Part shown: positions 36,461-46,130 of the stretch, in pieces | Layout: each line of letters opens with the position of its first letter | Numbering within the stretch: the stretch's first letter is position 1 | Origin: Clostridiales bacterium | Lineage (GTDB): Bacteria > Bacillota > Clostridia > Peptostreptococcales > Anaerovoracaceae | Length of the DNA: 64,000 nucleotides | Assembly (NCBI GenBank): GCA_009911365.1 | Contig: QXXF01000003.1 | Coordinates: forward strand, 1 to 64,000 | Reading direction: 5' to 3' | The notes under the pieces: generated by a model | Databases searched by the model: none | The model's input: the letters and a program-made list of their open reading frames with translations, nothing else | Told to the model about the DNA's origin: nothing | Translations under genes and position numbers: made by a program

Positions 36461-36515
36461 TGGAAAAGGACGCAAAAAGTGATTTACCAGTGGCTTGGCG
36501 CATAAGTATATCAAT

Positions 36516-37481
36516 ATGAAGAAAAAGAAAACAAGAAAAATCACGGCCATCGTGATCATATGCGTGTTGGTGTTGTCTGGGGCGGCCTGTGCGGCAGCGG
36601 GCATATATGTTTATGACGTTTCCGTCCATGCGGTCAACCAGGAGAGGCGGCCTTTGGCGTGCAAGAAAGAGTCTCTGGCTAGGCATGGTTTTGATGTGGA
36701 CGCTTTTGAAGCCCAGTATCATGTGGATGTGGTGGAGATCCCATCCACCTTTGACGATCACATGATTCCGGCCAATTACCTGAGCATTGATGGCGATTGG
36801 AAGCGCGATACTGTTGTCATGGCCCATGGTCTCAATGGAAATCGGCTCACTGGATATCCGGTGGCAAAGATGCTCATGGCCCACGGCTACAACATCCTGA
36901 CGTACGACCAGCGGGATTCTGGCGAAAACCAGGCAAAATACATGACTTGCGGTTTCTGGGAGAGTAAAGACTTTAAGGATTGCGTGGATTATGTGCGGCA
37001 GCGGGCTGGCGAGTCGCAGATTGGGGGCTGGGGTTCTTCCATTGGCGGTGCTACTATTGGCTTTTATTTAGGAACCAAAGAAGCGCAGCAGAACTTGGAT
37101 TTCGCCATTTTGGACTGTCCAGTCAGTGATATGGAGGAGATCATTGATGTTTTTCTCACAAGAAAAGCAGCATGGCTTCCCGGGAGCTTTAAAATGAAGA
37201 TGGGGAGTCTGGCAACTTGGCTGCGGCTGGGATACAGCTACAAGGAAGGCAATGTCTGCGATTATGTGCGGGAAACCACAGTGCCAGTACTGGTGTTCAA
37301 CACGAAAAAAGACAGAGTCACCCCCTATCATATGGGGATCGATATATACAGGGCCATGGAAAACAATAAAAAGAAAATCGTCACTGTAGAAGACAGCAGC
37401 CATACGGATATTTACTGGGATCATGGGGAAATGTATGAAAGAGGGATGATCCAGTTCATCGAAAACGCAGCTGATTCTTGA
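36516..37481 (+). CDS. membrane-anchored alpha/beta hydrolase
   Basis: 321 residues. A positively charged start (MKKKKTRK) and one transmembrane helix (ITAIVIICVLVLSGAACAAAG) place the catalytic domain outside. The alpha/beta-hydrolase core has the oxyanion region VVMAHGLNGNRLTG, the nucleophile elbow GGWGSSIGGAT (Ser), a late Asp (NTKKDRVTPYHM) and a His in VEDSSHTDIY, giving a complete triad. It belongs to the Firmicute group of membrane-linked hydrolases such as YqkD-like proteins. Substrate unknown. RBS poor. Confidence 0.82.
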   Translation: MKKKKTRKITAIVIICVLVLSGAACAAAGIYVYDVSVHAVNQERRPLACKKESLARHGFDVDAFEAQYHVDVVEIPSTFDDHMIPANYLSIDGDWKRDTVVMAHGLNGNRLTGYPVAKMLMAHGYNILTYDQRDSGENQAKYMTCGFWESKDFKDCVDYVRQRAGESQIGGWGSSIGGATIGFYLGTKEAQQNLDFAILDCPVSDMEEIIDVFLTRKAAWLPGSFKMKMGSLATWLRLGYSYKEGNVCDYVRETTVPVLVFNTKKDRVTPYHMGIDIYRAMENNKKKIVTVEDSSHTDIYWDHGEMYERGMIQFIENAADS

Positions 37482-37593
37482 TTTTCAGCAGCGATTCTTC
37501 CAAACTTGCGAAACCTTGTAAATGTTCTGCTTTTCACAGCGCAAACTTTCTGATAAAATAGAGGGTACAGATAGGAAATCGGAGAATAAGCAT

Positions 37594-38109
37594 ATGAGAA
37601 TCGTAATTAAAAAGTTTACCGAGTTGACAACAGAAGAATTGTATCAAATTTTAAAGCTGCGGTCAGACGTGTTTATTGTAGAGCAGCAATGTCCTTACCC
37701 GGATTGCGATGATCGAGATCGGAAGGCCCACCATTTGTTTGTTGAAAAAAATGGGCATATTTGGGGGTGTTTGCGGATTTTGGACAAGGGACAAGAGTTT
37801 GACGAGATCAGCATCGGTAGGGTAGCGGTGCATTATGAATACCGGGGGATCGGCCTTGCTAGGCATATGATGAAAAAAGCACTATTCTTTATTACGAATT
37901 ATTTGGACAAGGATATTGTAAAAATATCCGCACAACTGTATTTAGAAGGATTTTATGAATCTTTGGGATTCAAACGCATATCGGACAAATATTTGCAGGA
38001 TGGGATCGCCCATGTGGATATGGTCTATTTCATGATGGATGCGGAGGAGGATCAGCCGTCCGCTGAGGAGGAAATGGGAATTGAACCGCCTACAGGCATA
38101 TTGATTTGA
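37594..38109 (+). CDS. GNAT-family N-acetyltransferase, ElaA-like
   Basis: 171 residues from ATG 37594 (CGGAG upstream). ElaA hallmarks: LYQILKLRSDVFIVEQQCPYPD and DRKAHHLFVE, then the acetyl-CoA pyrophosphate loop EISIGRVAVHYEYRGIGLARHMM and the C-terminal ISAQLYLEGFYESLGFKRIS. The last 20 residues are an acidic tail not typical for the family. Cytoplasmic. Acceptor unknown. Confidence 0.88.
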   Translation: MRIVIKKFTELTTEELYQILKLRSDVFIVEQQCPYPDCDDRDRKAHHLFVEKNGHIWGCLRILDKGQEFDEISIGRVAVHYEYRGIGLARHMMKKALFFITNYLDKDIVKISAQLYLEGFYESLGFKRISDKYLQDGIAHVDMVYFMMDAEEDQPSAEEEMGIEPPTGILI

Positions 38110-38504
38110 TCAAAGCAATGGGAATGGCCGGTCAGAACCGAAGCATAGGACTGCAGTTGAGAGCAATTTTTTAGTTTCCCTTACGTTTAGAAGGAGTTTC
38201 TGGCTGATATGCGGCTCTGTACAAGGCCTAAAATAAAGGATTGTGTACAAATCGCCAAAATAACGATTTGTACACAATAAAATCAGGCGTTCTTTTCGAT
38301 TTTCTAACTGATTCATTTAAATACACAATTCACCAGTCTTTTAGCCGGACCCCAAGGGTTCAGTTTATCTCGGGCATGGTCAGCGGCCCCACATTTCTCG
38401 ACTTTTCTTTGCGGACTACGCAGTTCCACTTTCCATTGGCATGCGGGCTTTCTAATGGCAGCAGACATAATTACGCTCCGAAGCGTTAGAACCGGGTGTT
38501 GATT
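38110..38504. other. intergenic region between convergent genes, with a 15-bp inverted repeat
   Basis: ATTGTGTACAAATCG (38240-38254) and CGATTTGTACACAAT (38264-38278) form a perfect 15-bp stem with a 9-nt loop. It could end the transcripts of the convergent genes on either side (AAAATC follows, with no good T-run) or be an operator or mobile-element relic. The rest has no supported gene. Confidence 0.5.
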
Positions 38505-39578
38505 TCATGCGATAAAATCCACGATCAAATCGCCGGCTTCTTTTGTGCCAATTTCCTTGCCGCCGTTTGCCATCAGATCAGGTGTGCGATAACCTGCGGC
38601 TAGGACATCCTTGACAGCCTTTTCGATCGCATCAGCTTCCTTGGAAAGGCCAAAGGTGTAGCGGAGCATCATGGCTGCGGAAAGAATAGTCGCCATTGGA
38701 TTCGCTTTGTTTTGTCCTGCGATATCCGGTGCGGAACCGTGGACTGGCTCGTACATGCCAAAGTTTCCTTTTGCCAGACTGGCCGATGGCAGCATGCCGA
38801 TAGAACCAGTGATTTGGCTGGCTTCGTCTGACAGGATGTCTCCGAAAATGTTGCTAGTGACGATCACATCAAATTGTTTTGGATTCAGCACCATCTGCAT
38901 GGCTGTGTTGTCAACGTAAAGGTTGTTCAATTCTACTTCTGGGTAATCCTTTGATACCTCTGCTACGACTCTTCTCCAGAGGCGGGAGCTTTCCAGCACG
39001 TTTGCTTTGTCAACGCTGGTGACTTTCTTGCCCCGTTTCATGGCCATATCAAAGGCCACCACAGCGATACGGCGGACCTCTTCTTCAGAGTAAAGCTCTA
39101 CGTCATAGGCTGCGGGTCCCAGGTCTGTTTCTTTGAGCCCTTTTTCACCAAAGTAGATGCCACCTGTCAGTTCACGGACCACTACCAGGTCCAAACCGCC
39201 GCTGATGATTTCTGGTTTCAGGGGGCACGCCTGGGCTAGATCTTCAAAGAGGATAGCGGGCCGTAGGTTGGCAAACAGGCCCAGTTCCTTGCGCAGCCCA
39301 AGAAGTGCGCGCTCTGGGCGCTCATCGCCAGGCAGAGTGTCCCACTTCCATCCGCCTACTGCGCCCAATAGCACTGCGTCGCTGCTTTTGCAGATATCAA
39401 TGGTTTCCTGGGGCAGACAGCCGCCAGTTGTGTCAATGGCTGCGCCGCCGGCCAGGACTTTCATATATTCAAAGGTATGGTTATATGTGTCTCCAATTTT
39501 GTCCAGGACCCGCAGGGCCTGTTCGATGACTTCCGGGCCAATCCCATCGCCCGGAACGACTGCGATTTTGTAATTCAT
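38505..39578 (-). CDS. leuB: 3-isopropylmalate dehydrogenase
   Basis: 357 residues, third enzyme of leucine synthesis: oxidises 3-isopropylmalate with NAD and decarboxylates it to 2-oxoisocaproate. Motifs: [11 protein letters not shown] at the start, [28 protein letters not shown], and the metal/NAD region [26 protein letters not shown] and [18 protein letters not shown]. Full length with no lesions. RBS GGAG before ATG. It is separated from leuACD (42.4-45.8 kb), which is unusual since the four genes are often one operon. Confidence 0.96.
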   Translation of the reverse strand: MNYKIAVVPGDGIGPEVIEQALRVLDKIGDTYNHTFEYMKVLAGGAAIDTTGGCLPQETIDICKSSDAVLLGAVGGWKWDTLPGDERPERALLGLRKELGLFANLRPAILFEDLAQACPLKPEIISGGLDLVVVRELTGGIYFGEKGLKETDLGPAAYDVELYSEEEVRRIAVVAFDMAMKRGKKVTSVDKANVLESSRLWRRVVAEVSKDYPEVELNNLYVDNTAMQMVLNPKQFDVIVTSNIFGDILSDEASQITGSIGMLPSASLAKGNFGMYEPVHGSAPDIAGQNKANPMATILSAAMMLRYTFGLSKEADAIEKAVKDVLAAGYRTPDLMANGGKEIGTKEAGDLIVDFIA

Positions 39579-39754
39579 AATAGCATCTCCTCGTTTCTGT
39601 ATAGTATAGGCTCTATTATAAACGCAATCGATGGGTTTTGCAAATTTCAGGGGATTGTTTTCTGCGAGGGAGCCTTAAATTGCGGGCATGACCGGCCAGT
39701 GATATAATGGTGACAAAGGTAAGTGAATCAACCAGAAGTTATGGAGGTGTGAAA

Positions 39755-39917
39755 ATGTACTATAAAGTGGACGATAAAGGACTTGATGTTTCAACTGGCA
39801 AAAGATAATATGCCTGCTATGCTATACTTTGGTTCACAACCGGGAATAGAGGGATTTTATGAAAAGAATGGATGTCAGAAGAGCCTGCAATCCTATATAA
39901 TTGATAAGAAAAGATAA
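39755..39917 (+). pseudogene. C-terminal fragment of a GNAT acetyltransferase
   Basis: After ATG 39755 (GGAGGTG upstream) nine codons are followed by a one-base shift into a frame encoding NMPAMLYFGSQPGIEGFYEK then NGCQKSLQSYIIDKK. The GIEGFYEKNGCQ part is the end of a GNAT fold. The acetyl-CoA-binding part is missing, so this is a remnant. Confidence 0.65.
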
Positions 39918-39984
39918 TAGCTAACTTCCCATTTGTCGGGAAGTTGCAAAAAGTGAAAAAACGGAATTTCATAAGGAGAGGATA

Positions 39985-40656
39985 ATGGTTAAAGAAGTAA
40001 AATGGACAAAATATTTATGGCTGAGTTTACTTTCATTTGGAGCATTTTTGCTTGAATATCTGTCAATATTTGCAATTGAAGTTATATTTCTGCATGTAGA
40101 CATACAGAATTATACAATGCAGCAAAGAAGTATTCATTGTATCATAATGGTTTTTATGTGGGCGTTTTTCATTGGTGTTCTCCTGCTTTTTTCAAGGAAG
40201 CATTATCATTTTCCAGAAAGGGGAAGCAAAAGGGATAAGATTTCCTCAAAAAGTTGGATCGTAACGCTTGCTTGTTTCATTGGCTGCAAAATTATGACTT
40301 TCATTGATTGGCATACATTAAAGATTGTCGGAGAAGCACAGGGTAAAACTGTATTCCAATTTTGTGCGCAATATTTATACTATATATTTGAAGTGCTGCT
40401 TGTTATTCTAATCATAATATACGGGCAAAAAGCGATTGAAACTCTGTTGAAAAAAGAAAGCCCAATTCCTTTTGGCGGTATTATATTGGCTATGACATGG
40501 GGAGCGTTTCATTTTGTGTCAAGAGGGGTAGGTCTTGAAATATGGAACGGAATTTCTACTATGGTGTTTTCTGTTCTTAGCGGTGTAATGTATCTAAGAT
40601 TAAACAGGCAATGTTTGTATAGCTATCTTTTTATTGCTATAGGTTACTTACTATAA
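39985..40656 (+). CDS. multi-pass membrane protein, CPBP-protease-like
   Basis: 223 residues with five to six hydrophobic segments (WLSLLSFGAFLLEYLSIFAI, IIMVFMWAFFIGVLLLF, YIFEVLLVILIIIYG, GIILAMTWGAFHFVSRG, MVFSVLSGVMYLRL). The last part resembles the second half of CPBP (CAAX-like) membrane proteases, including the His in WGAFHFV. The usual EExxxR motif is not evident, so an active protease is doubtful. The gene is distinctly AT-rich, like the GNAT remnant before it, suggesting transfer. Confidence 0.6.
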   Translation: MVKEVKWTKYLWLSLLSFGAFLLEYLSIFAIEVIFLHVDIQNYTMQQRSIHCIIMVFMWAFFIGVLLLFSRKHYHFPERGSKRDKISSKSWIVTLACFIGCKIMTFIDWHTLKIVGEAQGKTVFQFCAQYLYYIFEVLLVILIIIYGQKAIETLLKKESPIPFGGIILAMTWGAFHFVSRGVGLEIWNGISTMVFSVLSGVMYLRLNRQCLYSYLFIAIGYLL

Positions 40657-40861
40657 CTTCATATTTGTCGAACGATAATGCTTGACTTGGAAGATTATGG
40701 TGATATAATAGGTGAAAAGTAAAAATGTAGTAAATATATAAATATTTTTACATATGATAAACGGAAGTCAACGTTTATCTTGGAAAGACATTGGATCAGA
40801 ATATAGAGCCGGTGTAGTAGAAGCGCACATGATATGTTACACTATGAGAGGAGGGGTCATA

Positions 40862-41716
40862 GTGTCAAAAGGGGTCGCATACCAGAACAAAGACATTGAG
40901 TTCAAAGTGCTCAGCGAATCTTTCAAAGAAAAATCATTTGCTGCCTATGGGCTGAACCTGCCTAGGATCAAGGACGTCCTCCCTACGAACCTGCCTGCGG
41001 TGTCAGCAAACGAGCTGCGCATGGATCATTTGTTTCTGTTAGAAGATCATACATATGCTTTGGTGGATTATGAATCTGAGAACACAGTAGAGGATCGTAT
41101 CAAATATGTGGACTATATCGCCAGGATCGTGAAGCGGTTCTATAAGGAGAACACCGTGATTCCTGGCATATTAGGATGGTTGTGATCTACACTGGGGACG
41201 TGGAACAGGCAGAAGACACCTTTCGCATGGGATGCATGGCACTGCACATGGAACAGGCCTTTATCAGATCGTTGCCAGCAGAGGGCATCTACCGAAGTGT
41301 CAGACAGAAAATAGAGCACGACGAAAACTTGACAGAACAGGAATTGATGCAATTGATTGTGTTGCCTTTGGCTGAGAAGGGAAAGATAGGCAAACGGGAG
41401 CAGCTCAAACAGATCATTGATCTTGCCAAGCGTATAGGCGATGAACAGGAACAAAAATTTGTTTTTGCGGGGCTTTTAGTGGCTAGCGATAAATTTATTG
41501 ACAGAGCGGACGCAGAAATCATAAGGGGGGAAAATCACTATGACAAAGGTCGGACGGTTGATATTTGAAGATGGAATGGCGGAAGGCGAAAAAAAGGAGC
41601 GTATGATCGCGATTATGAACATGCTGGAACTCAATATTGAGGAGCAAAAAATACTGGAACTGTATTCAAAAGCTGATTTGAGGGCAGCGAAAGAAGCGAG
41701 GGCGATAAAGCATTGA
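40862..41716 (+). pseudogene. Rpn-type/PD-(D/E)XK nuclease-like gene with two frameshifts
   Basis: From GTG 40862 (RBS GGAGG) the frame encodes VSKGVAYQNKDIEFKVLSES and LPTNLPAVSANELRMDHLFL, then YALVDYESENTVEDRIKYVDYIARI. Near 41175 the match moves to another frame (MVVIYTGDVEQAEDTF, LPAEGIYRSVRQKI, VLPLAEKGKIGKREQ). At a GGGGGGAAAA run near 41525 it moves again, to MTKVGRLIFEDGMAEGEKKE, ending at 41716. Intact relatives in Lachnospiraceae and allied Clostridia read these parts in one frame. Function of the family is likely nuclease-like and mobile. Confidence 0.8.
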
Positions 41717-41890
41717 CGCAAGTGGCGCTTTTTGGATTAGAATTATCAAAACGCCAGTAATCGTGTCGATCCTTACGCAAATGTAAGAATTTCGTAAGAC
41801 AAAGGCATGGATTCGTTAATAATTAAGGATTATAATTAGAGTGTAAAGTGATTCAAGAAAGAAACGCAAACAGCAGGGAGGGAAAGATCT

Positions 41891-41983
41891 ATGAAGAAAG
41901 TATTATTTGGCATCATGGCCGTAGCAGTGATCGCCATTGGTTTCTGCGGGGCAGCCATCAAACATAAAATGCCAAAAGCATAA
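41891..41983 (+). CDS. tiny single-helix membrane protein, twin 1
   Basis: 30 residues: a lysine-start hydrophobic helix (MKKVLFGIMAVAVIAIGFCG) and a short basic tail (AAIKHKMPKA). A strong RBS (GGGAGGG) lies 8 bp before ATG. A second gene of the same design is 140 bp downstream and shares the pattern G-x-MA-x(4)-IAIGFCGAA-x-K, including the cysteine. The conservation between twins and the two good RBSs argue for real products. No known family recognised. It might be a membrane-active peptide or a regulator of a larger membrane protein. Confidence 0.6.
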   Translation: MKKVLFGIMAVAVIAIGFCGAAIKHKMPKA

Positions 41984-42124
41984 AAGTTGGCTTCATTAGG
42001 CATGGAACAGAATTGGCTTTATCATGTATTTTTTAAAGACGGATTTGTTAAGATTTAGAAATGTCGCACAGCGATGTTTACGATCATAAAAAGTGTGTAT
42101 GTATTCAATAAAGGGAGGAACAAC

Positions 42125-42235
42125 ATGAAATTTATAATCGGCCTCATGGCCATCACTATTATTGCCATCGGTTTTTGCGGAGCAGCACTGAAAAGCCTGC
42201 TGTCAACTAGAAAAAACACGACATCGATGGAATAA
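42125..42235 (+). CDS. tiny single-helix membrane protein, twin 2
   Basis: 36 residues: MKFIIGLMAITIIAIGFCGA followed by ALKSLLSTRKNTTSME. RBS GGGAGG 6 bp before ATG. Related to twin 1 over the membrane helix (IGFCGAA identical) but with a different, longer tail, so the helix is the conserved part. The terminator-like hairpin at 42291-42327 follows, which supports a small transcription unit of both twins. Confidence 0.6.
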   Translation: MKFIIGLMAITIIAIGFCGAALKSLLSTRKNTTSME

Positions 42236-42290
42236 AAACATAGAAGTTCAAAAGTGTGTATATAAGATAAAACATAAATAACGAAATTTC

Positions 42291-42327
42291 AAAGAGAACG
42301 GCCCGCCAAAAATGCGAGCCGCTCTTG
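42291..42327. terminator. terminator-like hairpin between the twin genes and leuD
   Basis: AAGAGAACGGCCCGCC and GCGAGCCGCTCTT pair with a two-base bulge and G:T pairs around an AAAAAT loop. It lies between convergent units and may serve both, ending leuACD on the minus strand about 40 bp after leuD. Confidence 0.55.
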
Positions 42328-42364
42328 TATAATATGGGAAATGTCAGTGTCGATATTTTAGCCC

Positions 42365-42847
42365 CTATGATTTCAGACTGTTCATCAAGCCGCCCTTTGC
42401 CATGATATCCTTAATGAATTCAGGAAACGGCAGGGCCTGGTAAGTCTCATTTTTTGTAACATTGGTGATGATCCCAGTGTTAAAATCAATGGTGACTTCG
42501 TCACCCGCCTGGATCTTTTCGCTGGCCTCTGCGCATTCCAGAATCGGCAGCCCGATATTGATAGAGTTGCGGTAAAAAATTCGAGCAAAAGTCGTGGCGA
42601 TGACGCAGCTGATGCCACTGGCTTTGATGGCGATTGGCGCATGTTCTCTGGAAGAACCGCAGCCAAAGTTATCGCCAGCCACCATGATGTCGCCCTCCTT
42701 CACCTTATTGACAAAGTCTTTGTCAATATCCTCCATGCAGTGGGATGCCAGCTCCTTATGGTCTTGGGTGTTCAGGTGCCTTGCTGGGATAATGACATCC
42801 GTGTCCACATTGTTGCCGTATTTATGTACTCTTCCTTTTGCGTCCAT
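42365..42847 (-). CDS. leuD: 3-isopropylmalate dehydratase small subunit
   Basis: 160 residues, swivelling domain of isopropylmalate isomerase, which with LeuC converts 2- to 3-isopropylmalate. Motifs: [34 protein letters not shown] (the substrate-binding GSSREH), [12 protein letters not shown]. It has the short form typical of Clostridia and archaea. RBS AAGGAGG. It starts 2 bp after the leuC stop and is last in the leuA-leuC-leuD operon. Confidence 0.95.
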   Translation of the reverse strand: MDAKGRVHKYGNNVDTDVIIPARHLNTQDHKELASHCMEDIDKDFVNKVKEGDIMVAGDNFGCGSSREHAPIAIKASGISCVIATTFARIFYRNSINIGLPILECAEASEKIQAGDEVTIDFNTGIITNVTKNETYQALPFPEFIKDIMAKGGLMNSLKS

Positions 42848-42848
42848 G

Positions 42849-44111
42849 CTATTTGCCTCCTTTCGGTCCGCTGATCTTGCCTGCGATAGCAGAAGCAGCG
42901 GCTACGGCAGGGCTTGCCAGGTAGACTTCGCTGTCCACATGTCCCATCCTGCCTACAAAGTTCCGGTTGGTAGTTGCCACGCAGCGTTCGCCTGCGGCCA
43001 GGATCCCCATGTGTCCGCCCAGACAAGGCCCGCAAGTCGGCGTGGAAACCACGCAGCCAGCGTCAATGAAAGCATCCAAGTATCCCAGTTTGATACACTC
43101 TTTGTAGATCTGCTGAGTGGCAGGGATGATAATGGCCCGCACGTCAGGATGGATATGCTGTCCTTTCAAGATTTCAGCAGCGATTTTCATGTCGCTGAGC
43201 CTGCCGTTGGTGCAGGAACCGATGACCACCTGCTGGATCGGAACGTCGCCCGCTTCATCGATGGTCTTGGTGTTTTCAGGCAAATGCGGGAAAGAAACAG
43301 TCGGTCGCAGAGCCGAAAGATCAACAGTATAGGTTTCATCGTATTCTGCGTCAGGATCAGCCTCATATTTGGTCCATTTCCGATTCACACGGCCTTCCAT
43401 GTAAGCTTCTGTTATTTCATCTACTGGGAAGATCCCATTTTTCGCTCCAGCTTCAATGGCCATGTTCGTGATGCAAAGACGGTCATCCATAGACAGGCTC
43501 TTTACGCCTTCGCCTGTGAATTCCATGGATTTGTACAACGCTCCATCAACGCCGATCATGCCGATGATGTGTAGGATCACGTCTTTGCCGCTAACATTTT
43601 CCGGAAGGCTCCCTGTCAATTCAAATTTTAATGCGGAAGGGATCTTGAACCAAGCCTGGCCCGTGGCCATGCCGGCAGCCAGATCCGTGCTGCCAACACC
43701 AGTGGAAAACGCACCTAGTGCTCCATAGGTACAGGTATGGGAATCCGCTCCGATGATTGCGTCGCCTGCGGCCACCAGACCTTTTTCTGGCAGCAGGGCA
43801 TGTTCGATCCCCATGTTTCCTACATCATAAAAATTATCTAAATCAAAACGTCGTGCGAACGTCCGGCACTGCATGCACTGCTCTGCTGATTTGATGTCCT
43901 TGTTTGGTGTGAAGTGGTCCATGACCAGAGAAACTTTGCTTTTGTCAAATACCTGGTCGAACTCTGCTTTTTCAAATTCATTGATGGCTACAGGGCCGGT
44001 GATGTCATTGGCTAAGACCATATCCAGGTTTGCCCGGATCAGCTGGCCCGCTTCCACATGATCCAGGCCAGCGTGAGCAGCAAGGATCTTTTGTGTCATT
44101 GTCATTCCCAT
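42849..44111 (-). CDS. leuC: 3-isopropylmalate dehydratase large subunit
   Basis: 420 residues of the aconitase superfamily, with the [4Fe-4S] cluster in the active site. Visible motifs: [25 protein letters not shown] (GADSHT), [13 protein letters not shown] with the first cluster Cys, and [13 protein letters not shown] with the other two. It uses the clostridial/archaeal type paired with a small LeuD. It lies 14 bp downstream of leuA, and its RBS is GGAGG. No lesion. Confidence 0.95.
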   Translation of the reverse strand: MGMTMTQKILAAHAGLDHVEAGQLIRANLDMVLANDITGPVAINEFEKAEFDQVFDKSKVSLVMDHFTPNKDIKSAEQCMQCRTFARRFDLDNFYDVGNMGIEHALLPEKGLVAAGDAIIGADSHTCTYGALGAFSTGVGSTDLAAGMATGQAWFKIPSALKFELTGSLPENVSGKDVILHIIGMIGVDGALYKSMEFTGEGVKSLSMDDRLCITNMAIEAGAKNGIFPVDEITEAYMEGRVNRKWTKYEADPDAEYDETYTVDLSALRPTVSFPHLPENTKTIDEAGDVPIQQVVIGSCTNGRLSDMKIAAEILKGQHIHPDVRAIIIPATQQIYKECIKLGYLDAFIDAGCVVSTPTCGPCLGGHMGILAAGERCVATTNRNFVGRMGHVDSEVYLASPAVAAASAIAGKISGPKGGK

Positions 44112-44124
44112 AATGCGATTCCTC

Positions 44125-45825
44125 CTATTTTACAAATTTTTTCACTTTGTTTTCTCGGTTCAAAGCACTTACCAGCGCATTCACAGAAGCCAGGATGATA
44201 TCCTCGTGAGTACCTACGCCCCAATATTTTTGGCCCTCGCTGTCCTGGATGCAGATGTAGGCCGCTGCCCGAGAGCTGGAGCGTGTTTCCAGAGCATGTT
44301 CCGAATAAGTGACCAGGGAGTAGTCAAAATTGTAAGGCGTTTTCTTCAGGCCGTTGTTAACAGCGTTCAGTCTGCCGTTTCCTTCTGCGCTGAGTTCAAA
44401 TGTTTCCCCATTGATGTCCACATGCATATCCACAATCATGCCGTCATCGGACTTGTAAGTGGAAATTTTTTTGAACGTCGCATCTGTAATATCGATGGGG
44501 TCAAAGTAATTAATGTATTCCTTGCTGAAAGCCTCGAAAATTTCTTTTGGTGAAAGCTCTTTGTGAGCACTGTCAGAAATTCCCTTCATTAAATAGCCCA
44601 CTTCTTCCCGCATGGCCTTTGGCAGCTCGAAACCATAATTTTGTTCCAGGATGTAGGCAACACCGCCTTTTCCGGACTGGCTGTTGATGCGGATCACGTC
44701 TGCTTCGTATTCTCTGCCCACGTCCTGCGGGTCGATCGGCAGATACGGCACCGTCCAGCGGTGGAGGCCCTTGTCGCTTCTCCACTTCATACCCTTGGCG
44801 ATCGCGTCCTGGTGAGAACCGGAGAAAGCCGCGAATACCAGCTGACCACCGTAAGGTTGGCGCGGATGTACCTTCAGGTCCGTGAATTTTTCGTACATTT
44901 CTACCACTTCTGGCATGTTGGAAAAGTCCAGCTGTGGGTCAACGCCGTGGGAGAACAAGTTCATAGCCAGCGTGACGATATCTACGTTCCCGGTCCGTTC
45001 GCCGTTTCCAAAGAGCGTGCCTTCTACCCGGTCGCCGCCTGCTAAAAGGCCTAGCTCCGCATCAGCCACGCCAGTTCCTCTGTCATTGTGTGGGTGGAGA
45101 GAAATTAGCACGTTTTCTCGATTGTGCAGGCTGTTGCTCATGAATTCGATCTGGTTGGCGTAAACATGAGGCATGGACATGGAAACAGTGGCTGGCAGGT
45201 TGATGATCACCTTCTGCTCTGGGGTCGGCTGCCAAATATCGATGACTGCGTTGCAGATGTCTCTGGCAAATTCCATTTCCGTGCCAGTAAAGCTTTCCGG
45301 CGAATATTCAAACTGAAATTCCGTGTCCGGATAGTGGACTGCGTGCTCTTTGATCATCTTTGCGCCTGATACAGCGATTTCAATGATTTCCTCCTTGCTG
45401 GCCTTGAAGACCTGCTCTCTTTGCGCTAGCGAAGTGGAATTGTACAAATGCACCACCGCTTTTTTCACCCCCACCAGGGATTCAAAGGTCCGCTCAATGA
45501 TATGTTTTCTCGACTGGGTCAGAACCTGAATAGTCACATCGTCCGGGATCAGATTGTCATCAATCAGTTTTCTGAGAAACGTGTACTCGGTCTTGGACGC
45601 AGCTGGGAACCCTACCTCAATTTCTTTAAAGCCCAGCTTTACGAGGAATTGGAAGAATTCCAGCTTTTCATCCAAAGTCATGGGAACGATCAGTGCCTGG
45701 TTTCCATCCCGTAGGTCCACGCTGCACCAGATAGGCGCTTTTTCTACATGGTCTTTTTTGTGCCATTCAAATTCTGTCTGAGGCGGGGGGAAATACCCCA
45801 CCTGATATTTGTCGTAGTTTTTCAT
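44125..45825 (-). CDS. leuA: 2-isopropylmalate synthase
   Basis: 566 residues from ATG 45825 (upstream AAAGGA). Condenses acetyl-CoA and 2-oxoisovalerate, the committed step to leucine. The catalytic barrel shows [15 protein letters not shown] and the metal-binding [18 protein letters not shown] (HxH), then [12 protein letters not shown]. The C-terminal regulatory domain (residues about 440-560) is present and would bind leucine for feedback inhibition. It is the long LeuA type found in yeast and actinobacteria (TIGR00970). Some upstream in-frame ATGs fall inside the T-box terminator and are not used. Confidence 0.95.
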   Translation of the reverse strand: MKNYDKYQVGYFPPPQTEFEWHKKDHVEKAPIWCSVDLRDGNQALIVPMTLDEKLEFFQFLVKLGFKEIEVGFPAASKTEYTFLRKLIDDNLIPDDVTIQVLTQSRKHIIERTFESLVGVKKAVVHLYNSTSLAQREQVFKASKEEIIEIAVSGAKMIKEHAVHYPDTEFQFEYSPESFTGTEMEFARDICNAVIDIWQPTPEQKVIINLPATVSMSMPHVYANQIEFMSNSLHNRENVLISLHPHNDRGTGVADAELGLLAGGDRVEGTLFGNGERTGNVDIVTLAMNLFSHGVDPQLDFSNMPEVVEMYEKFTDLKVHPRQPYGGQLVFAAFSGSHQDAIAKGMKWRSDKGLHRWTVPYLPIDPQDVGREYEADVIRINSQSGKGGVAYILEQNYGFELPKAMREEVGYLMKGISDSAHKELSPKEIFEAFSKEYINYFDPIDITDATFKKISTYKSDDGMIVDMHVDINGETFELSAEGNGRLNAVNNGLKKTPYNFDYSLVTYSEHALETRSSSRAAAYICIQDSEGQKYWGVGTHEDIILASVNALVSALNRENKVKKFVK

Positions 45826-45848
45826 TTCAAGACAATTCCTTTCTTTCA

Positions 45849-46085
45849 TAAAAAATAACCTTACGTCTTTCATGCAGTTTCCTGCACAAGAGACGAAGGT
45901 TTATCATTCAAACTTCCGCGGTACCACTCTTATTGGTCTTAAGGCTATCACCAAGACCCACTCATAAGATTTTGCTCTGGGGTGAGACACCAACAGGCGA
46001 ATCCCGCAACCTTTCCACCAACCGGCTGCTCTCTGTGAAATCCATGCGTGCTGATTTATTCCCTTCAACGCAACAATATGAAATT
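45849..46085 (-). promoter_or_regulatory. T-box riboswitch leader of the leu operon
   Basis: On the minus strand the T-box core AGAGTGGTACCGCGG lies at 45916-45930 (consensus AGGGTGGTACCGCG). A 5' stem I region carries CAGAGAGCAGCCGGTTGGTGG (46012-46037). The terminator is AACCTTCGTCT..AGACGTAAGGTT followed by ATTTTTT (about 45849-45902), 25 bp before leuA. T-boxes bind a specific tRNA: uncharged tRNA stabilises the antiterminator. The gene order predicts tRNA-Leu. A CTC triplet in GGTGTCTCACCCC (near 45985) is a plausible leucine specifier, but its placement is inference. Confidence 0.9.
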
Positions 46086-46101
46086 TCAAAAGTTATTCAT
46101 T

Positions 46102-46130
46102 AGTATAAGGGGTGACGGTGGCTTTGTCAA
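46102..46130 (-). promoter_or_regulatory. sigma-70 promoter of the leu operon
   Basis: On the minus strand TTGACA (46125-46130) and TATACT (46102-46107) are separated by 17 bp, a near-perfect vegetative promoter. Transcription would begin near 46095, just ahead of the T-box stem I. It overlaps the first codons of the truncated CoA-transferase on the other strand. Confidence 0.8.
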
